Part shown: positions 1-5,663 of the stretch, one piece after another
How positions within the stretch are numbered: the first letter of the stretch is position 1
How the letters are laid out: each line of letters starts with the position of its first letter
Assembly (NCBI GenBank): GCA_030609865.1
Contig: JAUWSZ010000097.1
Coordinates: 1-7,380, forward strand
Reading direction: 5' to 3'
Source: a bacterium
GTDB lineage: Bacteria; Desulfobacterota; DSWW01
Length of the DNA stretch: 7,380 nt
Made by a program: the position numbers and the translations under genes
The notes under the pieces: generated by a model
The model's input: the letters and a program-made list of their open reading frames with translations, nothing else
Databases searched by the model: none
What the model was told of the DNA's origin: nothing

Positions 1-44
1 CCGCTCGAAGCCGCAATACGGCTTTCTTCCCGTTCAATTACGAG

Positions 45-73
45 CTTAATCCGCCCTACTCCGGCGGATTAAG
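45..73. repeat. 11-bp perfect inverted repeat past the dnaN end
   Basis: The arms CTTAATCCGCC (45-55) and GGCGGATTAAG (63-73) pair perfectly around a 7-nt loop. A smaller hairpin, AAGCCG/CGGCTT with a 5-nt loop, sits at 8-24. The larger stem lies 86 nt beyond the dnaN stop and could end dnaN transcription, or that of a plus-strand gene arriving from the left. Neither strand has a clean T-run directly after the stem: on the plus strand the six-T run comes about ten bases later, near 84-89. It is therefore not a textbook intrinsic terminator, and a REP-like repeat is an alternative. The rest of 1-158 holds no gene I can support. Confidence 0.5.
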
Positions 74-158
74 CCGGATTTATCGTGTTTTTTGGCCTGC
101 TCTTCTGTCGGAAGCTCGGTTTCGGAGGCGGGGATTTCCTGGGAGATGTTCAGGATGA

Positions 159-1295
159 TCAGATCCGAAGAGGCATAACAATATAACGATATTTTAAATC
201 ATCCTTTTCTCTCATCACACACGGCTTGAATCCAGCCCCAAACTCGATACATATCTCCCCCCTGACGGTCTGAAGAAAATCAAGAAGGTATCGCCCGTTG
301 AAGGCAACCTCAAAAGGCTCCCCTTGATAGACCACATCCACTTCTTCCTCCGCTTCCCCGATTTCAGGGCTGTTCGAAAAGAAAGTCAACTTGCCGGGTT
401 GCACCGAGAACCGAATGCCCTTTGACTTCTCCGTCGATAGAACGGAGACCCTTCGAAGGGATTCCTCCAGCACCGAGGCATCCGCGGTTATGGTACTCTC
501 GATCTGACCTGGGAAAACCGCACGGTAGTCCGGAAATTTTCCCTGCACGAGACGCATGATCATCGAGAGGTTGTCTTTTCGTATGAAGGCATTCTCCTGA
601 AAAAGCCCGAATTCGAGATCTCCCCCCCCTTCTTCCATCAGCCTTCGGATCTCTTGAACACCCTTTTTCGGGAGGATGATATCCCGTTCCTGTCCTTCCG
701 GATCATTCTGAAAGCCTGAGAGACAATCCGTGTCCGCGAGTTTCCTTTCACAGAAGGAGAGTCGATGACCGTCGGTCGAAACCATGCGAAGAACGGTCTC
801 GTCGTTTTCACGAACCATGTGCGTAAGGATGCCCGTGAGTGTGTAACGTGTCTCATCCAATGAAACGGAAACGAAAACCTTTTGTATCATTTCCAGGAGT
901 ACATCAGCGGAAAGCTTGATCGATTCGGTTGTTTCGATGGCTGGAATCTTCGGAAACTCCTCGGGAGACAGGGAGCGAAGACGAAATCGGCTTCTTCCTG
1001 CTCGAATCTCGAGTTGTTCCTCTGTCTGCTTGAGATGGATTTCTCCTTCGGGAATCTCTCGGATGATTTCAAAGAATTTTCTGGCGTGTATGGTGGTGCT
1101 GCCTGCTTTCACGATCTGTGCATCGCAGGCCTCTGTAACACCTACTTCCAGATCGGTTGATGAGAGCCTCAAGGCTGATGATTCGGTCTCCATGAGAATG
1201 TGTGCAAGAATCGGAAGAGTTGTTTTTCTCTCAACGATGTTCTGTGCCCTTTGCAGATGAGAGAGCAATTGACTTCTTTGTATTTTCACTTCCAT
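159..1295 (-). CDS. dnaN: DNA polymerase III sliding clamp, beta subunit
   Basis: This is the ring-shaped beta clamp that holds DNA polymerase III on DNA and recruits other replication and repair proteins. The 378 residues match the usual length of about 366-380 and the three-fold repeated clamp architecture: an N-terminal domain to about residue 125, a middle domain to about 255, then the C-terminal domain. The family motif TDGHRL is at residues 174-179, and the protein ends in VMPLRI, matching the conserved VMPMRL tail that forms part of the partner-binding pocket. The ATG start has a GAGGA ribosome site about seven bases upstream, and the N-terminal MEVKIQRSQL with the following TTLPIL fits the family. 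It lies downstream of dnaA on the same strand across a 213-bp spacer, probably as part of one replication operon. No recF or gyrB start is visible in the 158 bases after its stop. Confidence 0.97.
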   Translation of the reverse strand: MEVKIQRSQLLSHLQRAQNIVERKTTLPILAHILMETESSALRLSSTDLEVGVTEACDAQIVKAGSTTIHARKFFEIIREIPEGEIHLKQTEEQLEIRAGRSRFRLRSLSPEEFPKIPAIETTESIKLSADVLLEMIQKVFVSVSLDETRYTLTGILTHMVRENDETVLRMVSTDGHRLSFCERKLADTDCLSGFQNDPEGQERDIILPKKGVQEIRRLMEEGGGDLEFGLFQENAFIRKDNLSMIMRLVQGKFPDYRAVFPGQIESTITADASVLEESLRRVSVLSTEKSKGIRFSVQPGKLTFFSNSPEIGEAEEEVDVVYQGEPFEVAFNGRYLLDFLQTVRGEICIEFGAGFKPCVMREKDDLKYRYIVMPLRI

Positions 1296-1325
1296 AAGCG
1301 GTTCCTCACCGGTTGGGGATAGATC

Positions 1326-1339
1326 ATTTCTTAAGAAAT
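1326..1339. repeat. 14-bp perfect palindrome upstream of dnaN
   Basis: ATTTCTTAAGAAAT is fully self-complementary and lies about 30 bp upstream of the dnaN start codon. A second dyad, TTAAAT-ag-ATTTAA, is at 1405-1418. The position suits an operator or promoter element for dnaN, but neither matches a regulator site I know, and AT-rich DNA yields such dyads by chance. Confidence 0.4.
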
Positions 1340-1463
1340 CTGTATCTTTTTCTTCTTATAAGCCTTTGACATTGTTGAAATCTGGTCTAAGTTCTTGTTT
1401 TTTCTTAAATAGATTTAAACACCTTTTTTACAGGTTCTGCAGAATATCTTTTCCCATCCGGTG

Positions 1464-1472
1464 TTTTCAACA
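1464..1472 (+). promoter_or_regulatory. DnaA-box-like 9-mer TTTTCAACA in the dnaA-dnaN spacer
   Basis: This is an exact copy of the 9-mer found twice upstream of dnaA (2687-2695 and 2699-2707). It differs from the variant box TTTTCCACA at one base and from the E. coli consensus TTATNCACA at two. The call rests on that repetition on both sides of dnaA; binding is inferred. Confidence 0.45.
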
Positions 1473-1508
1473 AGAAGCAGACGTTTACCTCACACGGTTT
1501 CAAAATAT

Positions 1509-2528
1509 CTAAGCCATCAGAGATTTCCTTACTAGCTCAATGTCCCTCTGCAGATCAGAGTCGACCTCGATGAGCGAAGCAATTTTCTTAACGCCATGAA
1601 TAACCGTTGCGTGGTCTCTTCCGCCGAATCGGCTGCCGATCTCGGGAAAGGACTCGGATGTCAGCTCTCTGCAGAGGTACATGGCGATCTGTCTCGCTCG
1701 CGTGATCGGTTTCGCCCTTTTGGGAGATTTGAGGGCCCCCGACTTCAGACCGTAATGCTTCGCAACGTTTCGGATCACTTCTTCAATCGAGATCAAGCTT
1801 CTTTTCGTGTCAAGAATGTCCTTAAGGACGTTCTTGCACATGTCGACGGATATAGGCGCGGCGGACATCTCCGCGAAGGCCTTCAGGCGCGTCAGGCTCC
1901 CTTCCAGGATTCGGACGTTCGATTGTATGTGGCGAGCCAGAAAATGGCAGACTTCAGTCGGCAGGGCCATGTCCTCTACTTCCGCCTTTTTATTCAAGAT
2001 CGCTGCGCGCGTCTCCATGTCCGGGGGTTGGATGTCCGCAATGAGACCCCACTCGAAGCGCGACCGGAGTCTCTCCTCGAGTTCCGGAATGTCTTTTGGG
2101 ACCTTGTCACTCGTGACGACAATCTGCTTTTGAGAATCGTAGAGTGCGTTGAAGGTATGGAAGAACTCTTCTTGCGTTCTCTCTTGCGTAGCCATGAACT
2201 GCACGTCATCGACCAAGAGAACGTCGATCGATCGATACTTCTTCTGAAAGTCGGGCATCTTCTCATACCGGATTGCGTTGATCAGGTCGTTGATGAAAGT
2301 CTCTGCGCTCAGGTATTCCACGATGAGGCTGGGAGCTTTCTGAGAGATCTGGGCCGCAATGGCATGCAAGAGGTGCGTCTTCCCGAGGCCGACGCCGCCG
2401 TAGATGAACAATGGGTTATAGGCGTTGCCCGGTTGGTTAGCCACTGCAAGGGAAGCTGCGTGCGCAAACTGATTCGACGATCCGACAACAAAATTTTCAA
2501 AACGGAATCGGAGGGTTGTGTTGAGCAT
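1509..2528 (-). CDS. dnaA: Replication initiator DnaA, N-terminally short (domains III-IV only)
   Basis: DnaA binds DnaA boxes at oriC and melts the origin as an ATP-bound AAA+ filament. Visible parts in order are Walker A GGVGLGKT (44-51), Walker B LLVDD (104-108), sensor 1 TSDK (139-142), the arginine-finger box LRSRFEWGL with R157, sensor 2 near R206, and the domain IV helix-turn-helix with signature GRDHATV (303-309). At 339 residues it is about 100 shorter than usual: it starts at MLNTTLRFRFENFVVG, exactly where domain III begins. Domain I (DnaB and self contacts) and linker II are missing. The reading frame continues upstream to a TAA near 2609-2611 but has no ATG, GTG or TTG start there, and its residues do not resemble domain I. 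A GGAG lies 11 bases before the ATG, which is rather far. DnaN follows on the same strand. A nearly identical DnaA lacking domain IV would be Hda; this one has domain IV, so it should bind DNA. Confidence 0.93.
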   Translation of the reverse strand: MLNTTLRFRFENFVVGSSNQFAHAASLAVANQPGNAYNPLFIYGGVGLGKTHLLHAIAAQISQKAPSLIVEYLSAETFINDLINAIRYEKMPDFQKKYRSIDVLLVDDVQFMATQERTQEEFFHTFNALYDSQKQIVVTSDKVPKDIPELEERLRSRFEWGLIADIQPPDMETRAAILNKKAEVEDMALPTEVCHFLARHIQSNVRILEGSLTRLKAFAEMSAAPISVDMCKNVLKDILDTKRSLISIEEVIRNVAKHYGLKSGALKSPKRAKPITRARQIAMYLCRELTSESFPEIGSRFGGRDHATVIHGVKKIASLIEVDSDLQRDIELVRKSLMA

Positions 2529-2686
2529 AGAAACATCTTCTCCCGTACTATGTGCAACCAGGCAGTGTGAGGGGGGAAAATCGGGACGCGATCGGCTCGT
2601 AAGAACCGTTATGCGGTTTGGGAAAAAGTTTTCTCCGGATAAGATTGTGAAATAATTTCAACGGAAAAGGTCTGTTTCTCACGAAC

Positions 2687-2695
2687 TTTTCAACA
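2687..2695 (+). promoter_or_regulatory. DnaA-box-like 9-mer, copy 1 (TTTTCAACA)
   Basis: First of two direct copies spaced 12 bp start to start, slightly more than one helical turn, so both would face roughly the same side of the DNA. Confidence 0.5.
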
Positions 2696-2698
2696 CCT

Positions 2699-2707
2699 TT
2701 TTCAACA
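2699..2707 (+). promoter_or_regulatory. DnaA-box-like 9-mer, copy 2 (TTTTCAACA)
   Basis: Second direct copy. With the reverse box two bases further on, it forms a near-perfect 20-bp dyad (2699-2718), interrupted only at the fifth box position plus one. Confidence 0.5.
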
Positions 2708-2709
2708 CT

Positions 2710-2718
2710 TGTGGAAAA
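2710..2718 (-). promoter_or_regulatory. DnaA box variant TTTTCCACA, reverse orientation
   Basis: The plus strand reads TGTGGAAAA. TTTTCCACA differs from the E. coli consensus TTATNCACA only at the third base and is a box variant known from other bacteria, such as cyanobacteria. It is the best single DnaA box in the window. Confidence 0.6.
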
Positions 2719-2947
2719 CCATAAATATCTAATAAAAACAATAAGTTAAGATAGCATTTGTCGAGGAAACTCACGGGAATTTGACATGTCTTTAGAAACC
2801 GACGCTCTTGTGGCATGGCGAAAAGCTCGTGCCGGTTAGGATGAAGAAAAAACTCGCTGCACAATCTGTCTGGAGGTTGAATCCAAAAGGGTAGGCCAAG
2901 GATATTTCCTAACAGATTTCATTTTTGTTTTCAAGCAAAGAAATGGA

Positions 2948-2973
2948 TTTTTCGCCGCACCTTTTTCGCCGCA
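2948..2973 (+). repeat. 12-bp direct repeat TTTTTCGCCGCA
   Basis: Two exact copies at 2948-2959 and 2962-2973 are separated by two bases (14-bp period). They lie about 100 bp upstream of the ferredoxin-subunit start and just before the possible promoter, where a regulator could bind as a tandem pair. The motif is not one I recognise. Confidence 0.6.
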
Positions 2974-3075
2974 TGGAATTTACTTTCCTCGCGCAAGCTG
3001 ATAATGTAAAGAATTTGATAGTTTACCTGATTCATCATCCGTTATGGCACATCGTATAAGCCGGGAGAGAGATCC

Positions 3076-3294
3076 TTGAAAGGGATGATTCAAATAAAGA
3101 AGGCAATGTGCAAGAGCTGTGGTCTCTGCATCGAGGCGTGTCCAAAGGGTTCTATATTCATCTCGAGGAAGATGAACGAGAAGAGCTATTTCCCTGCAGA
3201 GTTCGACAAGAAGAAAAACGAATGTACGGGATGCGGCCTTTGTGCCGTCATGTGCCCGGAAGCGATTATCGAGGTTTACCGTGAAAAAAAGTGA
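3076..3294 (+). CDS. 2-oxoacid:ferredoxin oxidoreductase, ferredoxin-like (delta) subunit
   Basis: This small cytoplasmic electron-transfer subunit has two [4Fe-4S] clusters and passes electrons from the catalytic subunits to ferredoxin. Its 72 residues carry two complete CxxCxxCxxxCP motifs, at Cys 12/15/18/22 and Cys 50/53/56/60, which is typical of KorD/VorD-type subunits. I chose the TTG start at 3076 because GGGAG (3063-3067) is eight bases upstream. The in-frame ATG at 3085 is 17 bases from that site and would remove only three residues, so it remains possible. The 3' end overlaps the alpha-subunit start by 14 bp, which suggests translational coupling. As first gene of the operon it should carry the promoter in front of it. 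Confidence 0.9.
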   Translation: MKGMIQIKKAMCKSCGLCIEACPKGSIFISRKMNEKSYFPAEFDKKKNECTGCGLCAVMCPEAIIEVYREKK

Positions 3295-4357
3295 GAAGGT
3301 TCTGCTTCGTGGGAGTGAAGCGATCGGAGAAGCCGCACTTCGGGCAGGTTGTCGATGCTACTTCGGCTACCCGATTACGCCCCAGAATGAGCTTCCGGAA
3401 TACATGTCCCGCAGAATGGCGGAATTGCCCGGTACAATCTTCCTGCAGAGTGAAAGCGAGTTGGCAGCCATTAACATGGTTTACGGGGCCTCTGCGACCG
3501 GCACGCGTGTGATGACTTCCTCTTCCAGCCCGGGGGTGAGTCTGATGCAGGAGGGGATATCCTACCTGGCGGCCTGCGAATTCCCTTCCGTGATCGTGAA
3601 CATCGTCCGTGGCGGCCCCGGTCTCGGGAACATCGCTCCTGCCCAATCCGACTACTTTCAGGCAACGCGCGGAGGCGGGCACGGCGACTATCGTTGCATC
3701 GTACTTGCGCCCGCCTACCTCCAGGAGGCCGTCGATCTCACCTACCGGGCCTTCGACCTGGCGGATGAATACCGGATCCCTGTCATCCTGATCGGGGACG
3801 GTATGATCGGGCAGATGATGGAACCGGTGGAGTTGCCGGAGTTTCGGAAGGACCTGCCCAAGAAGGAGTGGGCGATCACAGGAGCGGGAAATGGGCCGAG
3901 CCGTTTCGTGAGGAGCCTCCTGCTCGACGTGCACGTGGAGGAATCTCACAACTGGAAGCTTTATCGGAAGTACCAGAGGATCGAACGGAGAGAGACCCAA
4001 TCGGAATCGTACGCCACGGAGGATGCGGCTCTGGTTGTCGTTGCCTATGGAACCGCGGCGAGGATTGCGAAGGGAGCGGTCAGGCGCTTGCGGGAAAAGA
4101 ATATGAAGGTCGGCCTGTTTCGGCCGATCACCCTTTGGCCCTTTCCTTCCAAGGCACTGGCCGGGGTGGCCGAATCGGCCAGCAAACTTCTGGTCTTCGA
4201 GATGTCGATGGGCCAGATGGTCGAGGACGTGAAATTGGCATTGAACGGGAAGTCCGAGGTCGAGCTCTACGGAAGGCCGGGAGGGGTGGTGATCACCCCC
4301 GTGGAACTTTCCCGAATCATATCGAGGCGTTACAACGCGATGGAGCACGAGGCATAG
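3281..4357 (+). CDS. vorB: 2-oxoacid:ferredoxin oxidoreductase, alpha subunit (VorB/KorA type)
   Basis: This is the large subunit of a CoA-dependent 2-oxoacid:ferredoxin oxidoreductase. With the beta subunit it forms the active site that decarboxylates a 2-oxoacid to acyl-CoA, CO2 and reduced ferredoxin. The 358 residues show YPITPQNE (30-37), TSSSSPGVSLMQEG (79-92), the GGPGLG loop (111-116) and QATRGGGHGDY (127-137). These are hallmarks of the pyruvate-ferredoxin-oxidoreductase N-terminal fold. A transketolase-C-like domain follows from about residue 250 to 350. The start is set at GTG 3281: GAGG lies six bases upstream, and MKKSEKVLLRG fits the family, whereas an upstream GTG at 3242 would add 13 residues encoded inside the preceding gene. 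Sequence style is closest to the family named 3-methyl-2-oxobutanoate dehydrogenase VorB, but 2-oxoglutarate (KorA) cannot be excluded. Confidence 0.93.
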   Translation: MKKSEKVLLRGSEAIGEAALRAGCRCYFGYPITPQNELPEYMSRRMAELPGTIFLQSESELAAINMVYGASATGTRVMTSSSSPGVSLMQEGISYLAACEFPSVIVNIVRGGPGLGNIAPAQSDYFQATRGGGHGDYRCIVLAPAYLQEAVDLTYRAFDLADEYRIPVILIGDGMIGQMMEPVELPEFRKDLPKKEWAITGAGNGPSRFVRSLLLDVHVEESHNWKLYRKYQRIERRETQSESYATEDAALVVVAYGTAARIAKGAVRRLREKNMKVGLFRPITLWPFPSKALAGVAESASKLLVFEMSMGQMVEDVKLALNGKSEVELYGRPGGVVITPVELSRIISRRYNAMEHEA

Positions 4358-4359
4358 AC

Positions 4360-5118
4360 ATGAAGGGAATGAAGAAAGTCATCGGAAGGCCTAAGTACCT
4401 CAAGGAGGTGCCGAATCACTACTGCCCCGGGTGCGGACACAGCATCATCCATCGGCTTCTGGCAGAGGTGATCGAGGAACTCGACATTCGGGACAGAGCG
4501 ATCTGTATTCCTCCTTGCGGCTGTGCCGTCTTGGCCTATTACTACATCGACATAGACATGGTGGAGGCGGCCCACGGGAGAGGAACGGCCGTCGCGACCG
4601 GGATGAAGCGCTGCCTGCCGGATCGTGTGATCTTTACGTATCAGGGAGACGGCGATCTGGCGGCCATCGGAACGGCGGAGTTGATTCATTCGGCGAATCG
4701 CGGCGAAAGCATCACGACCATCTTCGTCAACAACGGGGTGTATGGAATGACCGGAGGCCAGATGGCCCCGACGACCATGGTGGGGCAGAAGACGACCACC
4801 ACCCCGAAGGGCCGAAATGCGGGCAGTGACGGTCCCCCGATGAAGATGTGCGAGATCCTCTCGACGCTGGAGGGCACAGCCTTCTTGGCCAGGGCGAGCG
4901 TGCATTCGGCCAAGCACATCCAGAAGACGAAGAAGTACATCCGGGAGGCCTTTCAGACACAGTTAAACGACGAAGGGTTCTCCATGGTCGAGATCCTGTC
5001 CCAATGTCCCTCGAACTGGAAGCTTTCCGCGGTGGACAGCTGCCGATGGATCGAGGAGGGGATGATCCCTCAATTTCCTCTCGGGATCGTAAAACAGAGA
5101 CAAACGGAGCCGTCATGA
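4360..5118 (+). CDS. 2-oxoacid:ferredoxin oxidoreductase, beta subunit (TPP-binding)
   Basis: This is the thiamine-pyrophosphate-binding subunit that carries out decarboxylation. It is 252 residues long, normal for the KorB/VorA-type beta subunit. YCPGCGH (21-27) with Cys53 and Cys55 gives the cysteine set that usually holds a [4Fe-4S] cluster near TPP. The TPP/Mg motif runs from GDGD (96-99) to the NN pair (124-125), followed by GMTGGQ (129-134). The reading frame is open far upstream inside the alpha gene, but the family start and a GAGG seven bases before the ATG at 4360 fix this start. Only two bases separate it from the alpha stop. In NCBI-style naming this subunit is often called a thiamine pyrophosphate-dependent enzyme or KorB. 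Confidence 0.93.
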   Translation: MKGMKKVIGRPKYLKEVPNHYCPGCGHSIIHRLLAEVIEELDIRDRAICIPPCGCAVLAYYYIDIDMVEAAHGRGTAVATGMKRCLPDRVIFTYQGDGDLAAIGTAELIHSANRGESITTIFVNNGVYGMTGGQMAPTTMVGQKTTTTPKGRNAGSDGPPMKMCEILSTLEGTAFLARASVHSAKHIQKTKKYIREAFQTQLNDEGFSMVEILSQCPSNWKLSAVDSCRWIEEGMIPQFPLGIVKQRQTEPS

Positions 5119-5651
5119 TCCATAAGGCGATCTTAGCGGGCTTCGGCGGCCAGGGAATCCTGATGATGGGCGTTACCCTGGCCAATGCAGCCATGAGGGA
5201 AGACAAGCACGTCACGTACCTTCCCACGTATGGGGCCGAGGTGAGGGGAGGGACCGCCAACTGTACGGTTTCGGTCGGGGACGAAGAGATCGCCTCGCCG
5301 ATCGCGTCGAACCCGGACTACCTGGTGGTCATGAACGCCCCTTCCTTGCACAAGTTTCAGAGCATCTTGCGAAAAGGTGGGCACTGCCTTCTGAACACGT
5401 CGCTCGTCCACGAAAAATCGATTCGCAAGGATGTGAGCGTCCACGAGATCGCTGCAAGCGAGATGGCTGAGGAAATGGGCGATATCCGGGCTGCCAACAT
5501 GATCATGCTGGGTTCCTTCCTGAAGATATCCGGCATGGTCCGGCCCGAGACTGTGCTCGAAATCGTGGGGGAGACTTTCCGCCGGAAGAGCCCGAAGGTA
5601 ATGGAAAGAAACAAGGAGGCCCTCTGGGCGGGGTACCGTTTTTTTGAATAG
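5115..5651 (+). CDS. 2-oxoacid:ferredoxin oxidoreductase, gamma subunit
   Basis: This is the gamma subunit, which contributes to CoA binding in the complex. The 178 residues match the family length. The N-terminus has the glycine-rich AGFGGQG (8-14), and the family motifs TYGAEVRGGTANC and a following DYLVVMN are present. The ATG overlaps the beta stop as ATGA, and GGAG lies five bases before it, so the two are translationally coupled. A frame open further upstream inside the beta gene is not part of this protein. With the ferredoxin, alpha and beta genes it completes a four-subunit enzyme in the order delta-alpha-beta-gamma, common in anaerobes. Confidence 0.92.
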   Translation: MIHKAILAGFGGQGILMMGVTLANAAMREDKHVTYLPTYGAEVRGGTANCTVSVGDEEIASPIASNPDYLVVMNAPSLHKFQSILRKGGHCLLNTSLVHEKSIRKDVSVHEIAASEMAEEMGDIRAANMIMLGSFLKISGMVRPETVLEIVGETFRRKSPKVMERNKEALWAGYRFFE

Positions 5652-5663
5652 AGGAGTGATTCA

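Larger units (their letters stand above)
1296..1508 (-). other. dnaA-dnaN spacer, possible second part of the origin
   Basis: This 213-bp AT-rich spacer has no gene. It contains TTTTCAACA at 1464-1472, identical to the two forward 9-mers upstream of dnaA. It also has a close relative on the other strand, TGTTGAAAT at 1373-1381, and a weaker one, TTTTTTACA, at 1424-1432. Two palindromes are present: ATTTCTTAAGAAAT at 1326-1339 and TTAAAT-ag-ATTTAA at 1405-1418. DnaA boxes on both sides of dnaA are known from two-part origins such as that of Bacillus subtilis, so this may be an origin element, an autoregulatory site, or both. I found no convincing dnaN promoter or dnaA terminator. Confidence 0.45.
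2640..2765. other. Candidate replication origin (oriC core)
   Basis: Next to dnaA, three DnaA-box-like 9-mers lie within 32 bp: TTTTCAACA at 2687-2695 and 2699-2707, and TGTGGAAAA (reverse of TTTTCCACA) at 2710-2718. Weaker 7-of-9 relatives occur at 2646-2654 and 2655-2663. The cluster is followed by a very AT-rich segment, about 2719-2755, that would suit a DNA-unwinding element. Position beside dnaA, box clustering and AT-rich flank are the usual marks of bacterial oriC. The box sequence departs from the E. coli consensus TTATNCACA, so the assignment is inferred. Confidence 0.65.
2529..3075. other. Gene-free region between dnaA and the oxidoreductase operon
   Basis: These 547 bases separate two divergent gene groups, and no convincing gene lies within them. 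From left to right they hold a small dyad, AACCG-5 nt-CGGTT (2604-2618), then a DnaA-box-like cluster with an AT-rich flank (2640-2765). A stretch at 2766-2940 shows nothing I can name. A 12-bp direct repeat follows at 2948-2973, and the promoter region of the ferredoxin-subunit gene closes it. A possible weak promoter for that operon is TTTACT (2979-2984), 15 bases, then GATAAT (3000-3005). A small dyad GTAAA/TTTAC (3006-3010 and 3022-3026) sits just after it. No -10/-35 pair for dnaA could be fixed with confidence. Confidence 0.7.

Noticed and set aside
42..158. Minus-strand open stretch after dnaN with a Glu/Pro-rich, protein-like translation
   Set aside because: It has no ATG, GTG or TTG start in frame, since a stop lies upstream inside dnaN. 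It ends in the hairpin and matches no family.
1366..1371. TTGACA hexamer on the plus strand in the dnaA-dnaN spacer
   Set aside because: No acceptable -10 lies 16-18 bases downstream, and it points into dnaA in the antisense direction.
1596..2570. Plus-strand open frame of 324 residues opposite dnaA
   Set aside because: Antisense to dnaA, whose motifs are unmistakable; the translation resembles no protein family.
2781..2786. TTGACA hexamer on the plus strand in the origin region
   Set aside because: No -10-like sequence at the right spacing, and no gene follows for about 290 bases.
2679..2864. Minus-strand open frame of 61 residues upstream of dnaA
   Set aside because: I tested it as a displaced DnaA domain I. 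It lacks the domain I pattern, overlaps the box cluster and has no clear ribosome site.
2842..2892. Small plus-strand open frame starting MKKKLAAQSVW (16 codons)
   Set aside because: It has only a weak upstream GGTTAGG directly against the ATG, no link to a downstream gene and no recognisable leader-peptide pattern.
3266..4348. Long minus-strand open frame of 360 residues opposite the alpha subunit
   Set aside because: It lies fully antisense to a clear conserved gene, has His/Arg/Pro-rich low-sense composition and no family resemblance. It is a by-product of GC-rich codon use.
3868..4359. Upstream extension of the beta-subunit frame inside the alpha gene
   Set aside because: The extension is an out-of-frame read of the alpha gene; the family N-terminus and ribosome site place the start at 4360.
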